Shown: positions 35,563-43,721 of the stretch, piece by piece
Numbering within the stretch: the stretch's first letter is position 1
Layout of the letters: every line of letters begins with the position of its first letter
Assembly: GCF_943733665.1 (NCBI RefSeq)
Contig: NZ_OX030782.1
Coordinates: forward strand, 5,436,052-5,500,051
Source of the DNA: Aquimarina sp. Aq107
GTDB taxonomy: Bacteria > Bacteroidota > Bacteroidia > Flavobacteriales > Flavobacteriaceae
Reading direction: 5' to 3'
Length of the DNA: 64,000 bases
Position numbers and translations under genes: made by a program
The notes under the pieces: generated by a model
The model's input: the letters and a program-made list of their open reading frames with translations, nothing else
What the model was told of the DNA's origin: nothing
Database searches by the model: none

Positions 35563-37161
35563 TCATAAATATCTATAAGCTTGTGTTGTCAAAAATTCTT
35601 CAAATCTATCCGAGGTAACTAAGTTGTGAAATATTTGGATTGCATTTTGGTAGTTTTTACTATCAAAAAGAGTTTTTCCTGCTTGATCTTCTATAGTTTT
35701 TAATTCATCTTCAAAAAGAATATGAAACATATTAGAATTAAGTCTTAATCCATTATCTAATTTTACTTCGTTTTTAAGCCATTGCCAGATTTGAGTTCTG
35801 CTAATTTCTGCAGTAGCAGCATCTTCCATAAGATCATATAGCGCTACAGCACCATTACCTCCTAGCCAAGTTGCTATATAGTGTATACCGACATTAATGT
35901 TTTCTCGGATTCCCTTTTCTGTTATAGTTCCTTGTGGAATTTCTAAAAGGTCTTCTTCTGTTACAACTACATCTTCTCTTTTTATATCTAATTGATTGGC
36001 TTCTTGCATATGCATATCAAATACACCCATAGCTAATGGTACCAGACCTGGATGTGCTACCCAAGTTCCATCATGACCATTCTTTACTTCACGTTCTTTA
36101 TCAGCTTTTACTTTGGCAAATGCTTGCTTGTTTCTTTCTTCATCATTTTTGATAGGAATTTGTGCTGCCATACCACCTATGGCTAATATATTCCTTTTAT
36201 GACATCTTTGTATTACTCGTTTACTATATGCATCCATAAAAGGACTGGTCATAGTTACCTGAGCACGATCGGGAACTACAAAACCTTTATGATTTCTTAG
36301 TTTTTTGATGTAACTAAATATATAATCCCATCTTCCGCAGTTTAATCCAACAATGTGCTCTTTTAATGCATAGATGATTTCATCTAATTGAAAACTAGCT
36401 GTAATAGTTTCTACAAGCACAGTTACTTTTATAGTGGCGTGTTCTAAACCAAGATATTCCTCAGAAAAATCGATCACATCGTTCCACCATATTGCCTCTG
36501 TAAAATGTTCTAGTTTAGGAATATAATAATAAGGAGCAGTTCCATTTTCTTTTAGTTGCTCGTTGTTATGAAATACGTACAATGCAAAATCAAAGAGAGA
36601 AGCACTAATTTCTTTGTTTTCTATTAAAAGATGTTTCTCATTAAGATGTAATCCTCTGGGGCGTACAATTAAAGTAGCGACCTCTTCATTTAGCTGATAC
36701 GTTTTATCTTTCTTAGGATTGTAGAACGAAATAGTTTTATTGACGGCATCCATGAGGTTTTTTTGTCCTTGTAAACAGTTTTCCCATAACGGAGCATTGC
36801 TGTCTTCAAAATCTGCCATAAATGTTTTCGCACCCGAATTTAATGCATTGATGACCATTTTTCTGTCAACAGGACCGGTGATCTCCACTCTTCTGTCCTG
36901 CAAATCTGCAGGAATAGGAGCTGCGGACCATTCGCTATTACGAATTTCCTTAGTGTTTTCCGGAAATGCGGGAAAAGTTTCTAGATCAAACAGTTGTTGC
37001 TGTTGTTCTCTGTTGTTTAAAAGTGCTAATCGTCTTCCGTCAAAACGATTATGCAAAGCTTCAAGAAAAGCTAAAGCACCATCCGTAAGAATCTCTGGAT
37101 GATAATTTTTCACCTCTTTTGTAAAGCTAATTTTCTGACTTAGGTTTGTTTGAGTTTCCAT
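35563..37161 (-). CDS. aceB: Malate synthase A
   Basis: A 532-residue enzyme that condenses glyoxylate and acetyl-CoA to malate in the glyoxylate shunt. The start is taken as the ATG complementary to 37159-37161, giving METQTNLSQ and the normal family length; an upstream in-frame ATG adds 17 atypical residues. Family motifs include MADFEDSNAPLWEN, VRPRGLHL, GLNCGRWDYIFSYIK and HDGTWVAHPGLV. It is transcribed divergently from a RamB/ScfR-like regulator across a 119-bp region holding palindromes. No isocitrate lyase (aceA) follows it in this window, unlike many flavobacteria. Confidence 0.94.
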   Translation of the reverse strand: METQTNLSQKISFTKEVKNYHPEILTDGALAFLEALHNRFDGRRLALLNNREQQQQLFDLETFPAFPENTKEIRNSEWSAAPIPADLQDRRVEITGPVDRKMVINALNSGAKTFMADFEDSNAPLWENCLQGQKNLMDAVNKTISFYNPKKDKTYQLNEEVATLIVRPRGLHLNEKHLLIENKEISASLFDFALYVFHNNEQLKENGTAPYYYIPKLEHFTEAIWWNDVIDFSEEYLGLEHATIKVTVLVETITASFQLDEIIYALKEHIVGLNCGRWDYIFSYIKKLRNHKGFVVPDRAQVTMTSPFMDAYSKRVIQRCHKRNILAIGGMAAQIPIKNDEERNKQAFAKVKADKEREVKNGHDGTWVAHPGLVPLAMGVFDMHMQEANQLDIKREDVVVTEEDLLEIPQGTITEKGIRENINVGIHYIATWLGGNGAVALYDLMEDAATAEISRTQIWQWLKNEVKLDNGLRLNSNMFHILFEDELKTIEDQAGKTLFDSKNYQNAIQIFHNLVTSDRFEEFLTTQAYRYL

Positions 37162-37181
37162 AACTATATCGTTTGAGTGAA

Positions 37182-37212
37182 CAATATTAAAAAAAAGTTT
37201 TTTATAAAACAA
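37182..37212 (-). promoter_or_regulatory. Candidate aceB promoter
   Basis: On the minus strand TTG (complement of 37210-37212), a 20-bp spacer, and TAATATTG (complement of 37182-37189) approximate the Bacteroidota consensus with one mismatch. The leader would be about 15 nt. The -33 element abuts the 14-bp palindrome. Confidence 0.45.
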
Positions 37213-37225
37213 GCGAACGTTCGCT
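37212..37225. promoter_or_regulatory. 14-bp palindrome, likely operator for aceB
   Basis: AGCGAACGTTCGCT is a perfect palindrome overlapping the predicted aceB -33 element. The half-site GCGAA/TTCGC recurs in TTCGCGAA at 37254-37261. The adjacent regulator gene makes it a strong candidate operator; binding is inferred. Confidence 0.55.
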
Positions 37226-37243
37226 AAATGTGAATATTTTGTT

Positions 37244-37275
37244 TTTGAAAATATTCGCGAAAATCCCTACTTTTG
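37244..37275 (+). promoter_or_regulatory. Candidate promoter of the ScfR/RamB-like gene with internal palindrome
   Basis: TTTG (37244-37247), a 20-bp spacer and TACTTTTG (37268-37275) match the Bacteroidota consensus. The spacer contains TTCGCGAA (37254-37261), sharing the half-site of the aceB palindrome, which suits autoregulation. The predicted start is at or next to the ATG at 37281, so the mRNA may be nearly leaderless. Confidence 0.5.
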
Positions 37276-37280
37276 GCTTT

Positions 37281-38762
37281 ATGGCAATAGCAGAAGAATA
37301 TATTAGATTAATTTTTGGTCTGAAAATCAAGCAAATACGAACAGATAAAGATTTGTCGCTTTTTGGTTTATCAAAGTTAAGTGGGTTGTCTAAGTCGTAT
37401 CTTAATGAGATAGAAAAAGGAAAAAAATATCCAAAAACAGATAAGATAATTAAGCTTGCAGAGACCTTAGAGGTGCCTTATGATAGTTTAGTTTCCTTAA
37501 AATTAGATAAAAACCTTGCTCCAATCGGAGAAATTTTACAGTCGGGAATTCTTGATGAAATTCCACTAGAGTTATTTGGAATTCAGCAAAGTGATCTTAT
37601 TGATATTATTGCGAATGCTCCTTCCAAGGTGAATGCATTTATAAGTACTATTATAGAAATTGCTCAGCATTATAATATGAGTAGAGAAGGTTTTTATTTA
37701 GCTTCTTTACGATCTTATCAAGAAGCACATAACAATTTTTTCAAGGATTTAGAAGATACGGCCGTACGATTTGCCAATTCTTATCAATTAGACTTATCAG
37801 GTAATATTACCGCGTCAGAATTAGAAGAAATTTTGATCGAGGAATATGGTTATACTATTAATACGGCAGGTATACCACATCACGAGGAGTTAGATAATCT
37901 GAGATCCGTGTTTGTTCCATCAACAAAAACGCTGCTTTTGTCAGATAGAGTGGATGAACCACAGAAAACATTTATTTATGCAAAGGAGTTAGGGTATCAA
38001 TATATGGAGGTTAAACAGAGACCTTATACTTTTTCTTGGATACGTTATGATAATTTTGAAGAGGTGTTGCATAATTTTTATGCTTCTTATTTTGCAGGGG
38101 CATTAATTATACCTAGGAATCATTTAAAAGGTCATCTAAAAGATCTATTCACTGGAAAACGTTTTTCTGAGAAAGCTTTTCATAAAATAATGAAGCTATA
38201 TAATGCTTCTCCAGAATCCTTTTACCAGCGTCTAACCAATATTTTGCCTAAGGATTTTGGAATGCAAAATGTTTTCTTTTTAAGGTTCACGCATAAAAAA
38301 GGAATGGAGCGATTTAATTTAGTGAAGGAACTGCATATTACTCATCAACAACAACCTCATGCAAATGAGATCAATGAGCATTACTGCAGAAGATGGATGG
38401 CTATTAAAACATTGCAGCGTACTGCAAGTGATGATTTACCTTATTCTTTTGATATTCAAATTTCTGATTACGCGGATACGGATCAACAATATCTTGTGTT
38501 TACCTCTGCTACCAAAGATCCATTTAGAAAAGATTATTATCGTAGTATTGGTATTGGATTTTTAATATCATCTTCTTTGGAGAAAAAAATAGGGTTTGTT
38601 AATGATTCTAAAATCCCAAAGGTGAAAGTTGGAGTTACTTGCGAATCTTGTTCTATTATGGATTGCGAGGTTAGAAAAGCGCCGCCAAAGCGATTATTAG
38701 CAAAAGAAAAATATAAAAGAACCTCTAGATTGGTAGCGGATATTGTTAAGGAGTATTCGTAA
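37281..38762 (+). CDS. XRE-family RamB/ScfR-like metabolic regulator
   Basis: A 493-residue regulator starting at the ATG 37281 (MAIAEEYIRL); an ATG at 37230 would add 17 atypical residues and swallow the predicted promoter. An N-terminal XRE helix-turn-helix (about residues 10-65; LSKLSGLSKSYLNEIEKGKKYP) is followed by an IrrE-like region. The C-terminal DUF2083-type domain carries a Cys cluster (CESCSIMDC). This is the layout of RamB and ScfR/PrpR, which sense acyl-CoA-related signals and control glyoxylate-shunt or propionate genes. The ImmA/IrrE HExxH motif is absent (AKELGYQY instead), so it is not a protease. Divergence from aceB supports control of that gene. Confidence 0.85.
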   Translation: MAIAEEYIRLIFGLKIKQIRTDKDLSLFGLSKLSGLSKSYLNEIEKGKKYPKTDKIIKLAETLEVPYDSLVSLKLDKNLAPIGEILQSGILDEIPLELFGIQQSDLIDIIANAPSKVNAFISTIIEIAQHYNMSREGFYLASLRSYQEAHNNFFKDLEDTAVRFANSYQLDLSGNITASELEEILIEEYGYTINTAGIPHHEELDNLRSVFVPSTKTLLLSDRVDEPQKTFIYAKELGYQYMEVKQRPYTFSWIRYDNFEEVLHNFYASYFAGALIIPRNHLKGHLKDLFTGKRFSEKAFHKIMKLYNASPESFYQRLTNILPKDFGMQNVFFLRFTHKKGMERFNLVKELHITHQQQPHANEINEHYCRRWMAIKTLQRTASDDLPYSFDIQISDYADTDQQYLVFTSATKDPFRKDYYRSIGIGFLISSSLEKKIGFVNDSKIPKVKVGVTCESCSIMDCEVRKAPPKRLLAKEKYKRTSRLVADIVKEYS

Positions 38763-38780
38763 TTACAATTAATGTAACTA

Positions 38781-39551
38781 TTAACGAAAAGCGTTATTTA
38801 ATTTATTTAAATATTGTGATGTTGTCTCTTTTAAATACATTCCCATAGCGATAGCTGTTTTATCTAATAAATTCATTTTGAAAAATGAATAATCAAAATG
38901 ATATGATTTTCCACTGGTTAAATCTATACGCTTTTGTGATAAAATTTCGCATTCTGAACGGGAGATGTTATTTATTCCTCCAGCATTGATATAATTGCGT
39001 AATCGATCTTCTGTATTTGCTAAAGCTTCTTCCAGAATTGATAAGCTTGCCGCAGCATCTGCAAGAATTTTTCTTTGCATATTGATATGATCAATTGCTA
39101 TTTCCTTATCTGATTGTACTTGTTTATCGGTCTTCTGGATGGAATAATAATCTTTATCAATATCACGATTAAATTGTTTAATTGTTTCTAGGTGTATACT
39201 TCCTAGATCTCGCATTGAGGTAATGACAGCTTTAAATTTGTTTTGAAGTAAATTATAGTAATCACGTTCTTTTGCTAATGTACCTTGATCATATTTATCT
39301 TTTGAAACTAAGAAAAAATCAATGATTCCTTTTTCAACTTCATGATCGATTGCTCTAGTATTAGTAAGTAGTTTAGAAAATGGCTCTGCCTTTATATTAA
39401 ATTGCTTTGCTAGTATTAATATCTCATCGAGTGATTCTTTTCCTGTTTCTTGAAAACGATCATTATCAAGGTCTATAGGCTGGGATTTAGGTGCGTTGGT
39501 TTTGTTTTTCTTCCCATCTTCTTCAAATAAGTCATCATATAGACTAGGCAT
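38781..39551 (-). CDS. Hypothetical protein, mostly helical
   Basis: A 256-residue protein that I do not recognise. There is no signal peptide or membrane segment. The N-terminal 40 residues are charged and low in complexity (EEDGKKNKTNAPKSQ). The rest is predicted helical with probable coiled coil at about residues 130-210. It is convergent with the ScfR-like gene, with only 18 bp between the stops. A good -7 element (TATCTTTG, complement of 39593-39600) lies upstream, without a clear -33. Codon use looks like that of its neighbours, so it appears native. Confidence 0.7.
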   Translation of the reverse strand: MPSLYDDLFEEDGKKNKTNAPKSQPIDLDNDRFQETGKESLDEILILAKQFNIKAEPFSKLLTNTRAIDHEVEKGIIDFFLVSKDKYDQGTLAKERDYYNLLQNKFKAVITSMRDLGSIHLETIKQFNRDIDKDYYSIQKTDKQVQSDKEIAIDHINMQRKILADAAASLSILEEALANTEDRLRNYINAGGINNISRSECEILSQKRIDLTSGKSYHFDYSFFKMNLLDKTAIAMGMYLKETTSQYLNKLNNAFR

Positions 39552-39650
39552 ACTACTAGCGAAGGTTAAAGTTGGTTTGTTTTTTATGAACCCAAAGATA
39601 CTATTTTTAGAAAAAGGTTTTAATCATTGGGAATTCAATATTGATATTAA

Positions 39651-39690
39651 AAACAAACCCCGTTTCAAAACTTTGAAACGGGGTTAAATA
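39651..39690 (-). terminator. groEL terminator
   Basis: AACCCCGTTTCAA (39656-39668) pairs with TTGAAACGGGGTT (39673-39685) around a 4-nt loop and is followed on the minus strand by TTTGTTT. It lies 50 bp past the groEL stop. Confidence 0.8.
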
Positions 39691-39734
39691 TCTTAGCATA
39701 AACTAGCTAATTTTATTTCTATAGAATTTTGCCA

Positions 39735-41372
39735 TTACATCATTCCTGGCATTCCTCCGCCCATTGGTGGCATTCCACCTCCAGCAGGAGCATCTTCTTT
39801 GATGTCAATTAATGCACACTCTGTAGTAAGGATCATTCCTGATACAGAAGCTGCGTTTTCTAAAGCAATACGAGTTACTTTCTTAGGATCAATGATCCCA
39901 GCTTTTAGCATATCTACATATTCTTCAGATTTTGCATCATATCCGAAATCGTCTTTACCTTCTAATACTTTAGAGATTACAACAGATCCTTCTCCACCTG
40001 CATTTTCTACAATCGTTCTTAATGGAGCTTCTATAGCACGGTTTACGATTTGTATTCCTGTAGCTTCATCAGCGTTTTCAGTTTTTACTTTTTCTAGAAC
40101 TGATTTCGCTCTAACTAAAGCAACACCTCCACCAGCAACAATACCTTCTTCTACTGCTGCACGAGTAGCATGAAGTGCATCATCCACACGATCTTTTTTC
40201 TCTTTCATTTCTACTTCAGAAGCAGCACCGACATATAAAACAGCAACACCACCAGCTAATTTAGCTAAACGCTCTTGTAGTTTTTCTCTATCGTAATCAG
40301 AAGTAGTTGTTTCGATCTGAGATTTGATTTGATTTACTCTGTTTTTGATTAAATCTTCAGCACCAGCTCCATTTACAACAGTTGTATTGTCTTTATCGAT
40401 AGCTACTTTTTCTGCAGTACCTAAGTGCTCGATAGTTGTGTTTTCTAAAGTAAATCCTCTTTCTTCAGAAATTACAGTACCCCCTGTTAGGATAGCGATA
40501 TCTTCTAACATAGCTTTACGTCTGTCACCAAAACCAGGAGCTTTTACTGCTGCGATTTTTAATGCACCACGAAGTTTATTTACAACCAGTGTTGCTAATG
40601 CTTCTCCGTCTACATCTTCTGCAATAATTAAAAGAGGTTTCCCTGTTTGAGCAACTGGCTCAAGAACAGGTAATAAATCTTTCATTGCTGATATTTTTTT
40701 GTCAAATAAAAGAATATAAGGATTCTCTAAATCTGCAGTCATTTTCTCACTATTAGTAACAAAATATGGAGAAAGGTATCCTCTGTCGAACTGCATTCCT
40801 TCTACAACATCTACGTGAGTATCTGTTCCCTTAGCTTCTTCTACTGTAATAACTCCTTCTTTTCCTACTTTTCCAAAAGCTTTAGCAATCAGATCTCCAA
40901 TAGTTTCGTCATTGTTAGCAGAAATTGCTGCAACTTGTTTGATTTTGTCTGAAGAGCTTCCAACTTCTTTAGTCTGCTTTTCTAAATCTTCTGTAATTGC
41001 TAAAACGGCTTTGTCTATACCACGTTTTAGATCCATTGGATTAGCTCCAGCAGCTACATTTTTAAGACCTTCTTTTACGATAGCTTGTGCTAAAACAGTA
41101 GCAGTGGTTGTACCGTCTCCAGCAAGATCATTTGTTTTAGAAGCTACTTCTTTTACCATTTGCGCTCCCATATTTTCTAGAGCGTCTTCTAATTCTACTT
41201 CTTTAGCTACAGAAACACCATCTTTAGTTACCTGAGGAGCACCAAATGATTTGCTAATAATTACATTACGACCTTTAGGTCCTAAGGTTACTTTTACCGC
41301 ATTTGCCAATGCATCTACACCACGTTTGATTCCGTCACGTGCTTCTATATCAAATTTTATGTCTTTAGCCAT
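39735..41372 (-). CDS. groL: Chaperonin GroEL (60 kDa)
   Basis: A 545-residue group I chaperonin that folds proteins in an ATP-driven double-ring with GroES. Hallmarks include TLGPKGRNVI, the ATP-site DGTTTATVLA near residue 87, and the C-terminal GGM repeat tail. Length matches the family. It follows groS by 80 bp in a two-gene operon with its own promoter upstream of groS and terminator after groL. No CIRCE element was seen, so HrcA control of the classical kind is not indicated. Confidence 0.98.
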   Translation of the reverse strand: MAKDIKFDIEARDGIKRGVDALANAVKVTLGPKGRNVIISKSFGAPQVTKDGVSVAKEVELEDALENMGAQMVKEVASKTNDLAGDGTTTATVLAQAIVKEGLKNVAAGANPMDLKRGIDKAVLAITEDLEKQTKEVGSSSDKIKQVAAISANNDETIGDLIAKAFGKVGKEGVITVEEAKGTDTHVDVVEGMQFDRGYLSPYFVTNSEKMTADLENPYILLFDKKISAMKDLLPVLEPVAQTGKPLLIIAEDVDGEALATLVVNKLRGALKIAAVKAPGFGDRRKAMLEDIAILTGGTVISEERGFTLENTTIEHLGTAEKVAIDKDNTTVVNGAGAEDLIKNRVNQIKSQIETTTSDYDREKLQERLAKLAGGVAVLYVGAASEVEMKEKKDRVDDALHATRAAVEEGIVAGGGVALVRAKSVLEKVKTENADEATGIQIVNRAIEAPLRTIVENAGGEGSVVISKVLEGKDDFGYDAKSEEYVDMLKAGIIDPKKVTRIALENAASVSGMILTTECALIDIKEDAPAGGGMPPMGGGMPGMM

Positions 41373-41452
41373 AATATTTTTTAATTTTTTAATCTTGAAT
41401 TCCTGATTTGTTTCAGGGTATCAAAAATTTAGATTTGTGTTTTGATTGAATG

Positions 41453-41728
41453 TTAAACGATTGCTAGGATATCATCCTCGCGCATTATTAAATAATCGTT
41501 ACCGTCTAATTTTAATTCAGTACCAGAATATTTTCCGTAAAGTACAGTATCACCAACTTTTACGGTCATTTCATGATCTTTTTTACCGCTACCTACAGCA
41601 GCTACTTTACCTTTTTGTTGCTTTTCTTGTGCTGAATCAGGGATGTATAATCCTGATGCCGTTTGCGTTTCCGCTGGAAGTGGCTCAATAACCACACGAT
41701 CCGAAAGAGGTTTAATATTTACTCCCAT
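41453..41728 (-). CDS. groS: Co-chaperonin GroES (10 kDa)
   Basis: A 91-residue co-chaperonin that caps the GroEL ring. Motifs are LSDRVVIEPL at the start, the mobile loop around ETQTASGLYIP, and VLYGKYSGTE near the end. It is the first gene of the groS-groL operon. Confidence 0.97.
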   Translation of the reverse strand: MGVNIKPLSDRVVIEPLPAETQTASGLYIPDSAQEKQQKGKVAAVGSGKKDHEMTVKVGDTVLYGKYSGTELKLDGNDYLIMREDDILAIV

Positions 41729-41783
41729 TATTATTGGTTTTATATTTTTAAATTAAAATGAATTATTTGATGCTATGCATTTC

Positions 41784-41815
41784 AGAAATTATGCCAGTGG
41801 CTTGATACTGACAAA
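41784..41815 (-). promoter_or_regulatory. Candidate groSL promoter
   Basis: On the minus strand TTTG (complement of 41812-41815), a 20-bp spacer and TAATTTCT (complement of 41784-41791) resemble the Bacteroidota consensus, with two mismatches in the -7 element. It lies 56 bp upstream of groS. Confidence 0.4.
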
Positions 41816-41820
41816 TTGAA

Positions 41821-41854
41821 ACAAAAAATGCCGACTGTATGACAAGTCGGCATT
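41821..41854 (-). terminator. secG terminator
   Basis: AATGCCGACT (41827-41836) and AGTCGGCATT (41845-41854) form a 10-bp stem with an 8-nt loop, followed on the minus strand by TTTT. It separates the miaB-secG operon from groSL. Confidence 0.75.
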
Positions 41855-41877
41855 GTATCTTGGTTTCATAAACTGAA

Positions 41878-42210
41878 TTATTCTTCAGGTGTGTCATCCG
41901 TTGCAGGAGCAGCAGGTGCATCCTGAATCAATTCTACATCATTCGTGTCTACTGTTGGATCTTGATTTGTAGCTCCATCCATTAAGTCTACATTAGATAA
42001 AAGAATAAGAACTAATAGCAGTGTGGCTAATGCCCAAGTACTTTTATCTAAAAAATCTGTGGTTTTTTTTACACCGCCTAATTGTTGTGTTCCACCTCCA
42101 CCAAAAGAAGATGATAAACCTCCTCCTTTAGGGTTCTGAACCATAATTACTACTACTAGTAAAAATGACACAACTACGATTAATATTAAAAAGATTGAAA
42201 ACGTTGTCAT
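41878..42210 (-). CDS. secG: Preprotein translocase subunit SecG
   Basis: A 110-residue small inner-membrane protein with two helices (about residues 3-24 and 58-77). The SecG signature VQNPKGGGLSSSFGGGG sits between them and KKTTDFLDKSTW just before the second helix. It assists SecYE protein export. The C-terminal 30 residues are acidic and Ala/Pro-rich. It is the last gene of the miaB-activator-lptE-TPR-secG run, 9 bp after the TPR-like gene. Confidence 0.93.
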   Translation of the reverse strand: MTTFSIFLILIVVVSFLLVVVIMVQNPKGGGLSSSFGGGGTQQLGGVKKTTDFLDKSTWALATLLLVLILLSNVDLMDGATNQDPTVDTNDVELIQDAPAAPATDDTPEE

Positions 42211-42219
42211 TATATATTG

Positions 42220-43161
42220 TTATTTATTTTCTTGTAATTTTTTTACCGCTCGAATTTGGTCTGCAAAGAAACCACTTTTTTCGGGATTTTTCAAAATTAA
42301 TATTTTATATGCCTGAATTGCCTTTTTGTATTTTTTTTGAGCTAAATAAACTCTAGCCAAAGTCTCTGTCATTAGCTCGTCAGGAGCTACCGTATGTTCG
42401 TTAGCTAAATTTCGAGAAGGAGCATTTTTTTCTGCAGGTTTGATCTTTGGGTTGTTAGCAATAAATTCATCGATCAGGTTAAACTTGTGTTCTTGATCAG
42501 AAGGTTTTTCAACTTTACCTTCCTTATCTTCAGTTTGATTTTTTACTTCAGTTTCTCGATCAATCGGTTGTATGGAAGAAAGTTTTAACCATTCTGCAAA
42601 AGAATGTGCTTCTTTTTTATCAAAATCAAAAGGTTTATCTATTTCCAATTCTTTTTCAGCATCTTTTGCAATTATAGTGTCTTCAGGGATATTATTTTTT
42701 TCTGATTGTTCTATGATTGTTTCTGCAATTGTAATATTATTAGGGATATCTTCATCTTTATGAGAGAACAAGGATGGGTCAAGAACATCCTCAGCTTCTT
42801 CCATATTCATAGATACCGCATCGTCTATGGAGATCCTTTCGAGTACTTTAACTTCTTGCGCGTCTATAACATCGATATCGCTATTGATTTTCTTTTCAGT
42901 ATCAAGTGTTTTGATATTACTATTAAAGAGTTCAGATGTTATAAAATCAAACAGAACTCCTCTGTCAGTAGTATGTGCTGCCGTAGTTTTTAATTCTTGA
43001 TTGTATCTGAAGTTTTCATCTTCTTTAAGTCCTTTTAAGAGTAAAGATCTTACAGACTGAAAATAAGGAAACTCTTGGACGATTTTCTCTAGATTTTCTG
43101 TTTGTTCCTTTTTTATAGATAAAGGATTTTGAAATAGATATGTAAGTTCTTTAGTATTCAA
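42220..43161 (-). CDS. Conserved TPR-like protein upstream of secG
   Basis: A 313-residue cytoplasmic protein. It has an N-terminal helical domain (about 1-75), a long acidic low-complexity middle (about 90-240) and a C-terminal TPR-like helical pair (LARVYLAQKKYKKAIQAYKILIL, about 265-290). I recall similar genes beside secG and lptE in Flavobacteriia, but no function is known to me. A scaffold role in envelope biogenesis is possible. It is spaced 9 bp from secG and 18 bp from lptE. Confidence 0.75.
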   Translation of the reverse strand: MNTKELTYLFQNPLSIKKEQTENLEKIVQEFPYFQSVRSLLLKGLKEDENFRYNQELKTTAAHTTDRGVLFDFITSELFNSNIKTLDTEKKINSDIDVIDAQEVKVLERISIDDAVSMNMEEAEDVLDPSLFSHKDEDIPNNITIAETIIEQSEKNNIPEDTIIAKDAEKELEIDKPFDFDKKEAHSFAEWLKLSSIQPIDRETEVKNQTEDKEGKVEKPSDQEHKFNLIDEFIANNPKIKPAEKNAPSRNLANEHTVAPDELMTETLARVYLAQKKYKKAIQAYKILILKNPEKSGFFADQIRAVKKLQENK

Positions 43162-43179
43162 AAAAAATAATTTAAGGTT

Positions 43180-43683
43180 TTACCACTTTGCTAATGTAGC
43201 ATTTAGTATATCCTGAGTAATTCTGTCATAGATTATTTGTACAGCTTCATCTCTAACAGCTGTCTCAGCTTGTGTAGCTGGGTAGTCAAAAAAGAATGAA
43301 AAACGTTGTTCTAAATCTTCCTTAGGATTCTTTATGTCATAGAAACGAACATTTACAGCAATGGTAAGCCTATTTTGCGCAGCTGTGTTTGCTGATGTCG
43401 CATTGGTTGGGGCTACATAATATTGAACAATTTCACCTTCATAAGCAATATCTCCGTTAGAAGTTACCAGATCTAGATTAGTTTGATTTAAAATCAAATC
43501 TTGTAACTGATTGGTAAACGTTTGATCAATTCCAGGGATAATGATTGATGCTTGATTTTGAAAAAAACCTACTTGAAACGTAGTTGCTGTAGTGTTTATT
43601 CCACTAAAAGAATATGCTCCACATCCTTGGATTATTATAATTCCGATGATTGCTACAATGGTATATTTAATTTTCTGTACCAA
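43180..43683 (-). CDS. lptE: LptE-like LPS-assembly lipoprotein
   Basis: A 167-residue lipoprotein (lipobox IIQGC, Cys21) with the LptE-type layout: YSFSG after the lipobox, a central NQLQDLILNQTNLDLV segment, and a strand-rich half. LptE plugs the LptD barrel and helps place LPS in the outer leaflet. It is co-directional with the sigma-54 activator and the TPR-like gene (38 and 18 bp gaps). Together with the LptC-like gene at 1.1 kb it gives the window two LPS-export genes. Sequence similarity in this family is low, so part of the call rests on context. Confidence 0.8.
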   Translation of the reverse strand: MVQKIKYTIVAIIGIIIIQGCGAYSFSGINTTATTFQVGFFQNQASIIIPGIDQTFTNQLQDLILNQTNLDLVTSNGDIAYEGEIVQYYVAPTNATSANTAAQNRLTIAVNVRFYDIKNPKEDLEQRFSFFFDYPATQAETAVRDEAVQIIYDRITQDILNATLAKW

Positions 43684-43721
43684 TTTTATATATTTTTAAT
43701 GAGTGTTTATTTTTTTTTATG

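Noticed and set aside
40345..40650. 101-codon frame on the + strand inside groL
   Set aside because: It is antisense to a strongly conserved gene; its Ala/Ser/Pro-rich translation reflects GroEL codon pattern. The same reasoning removes other opposite-strand frames over groL, susC, susD, the FG-GAP gene and cusA.
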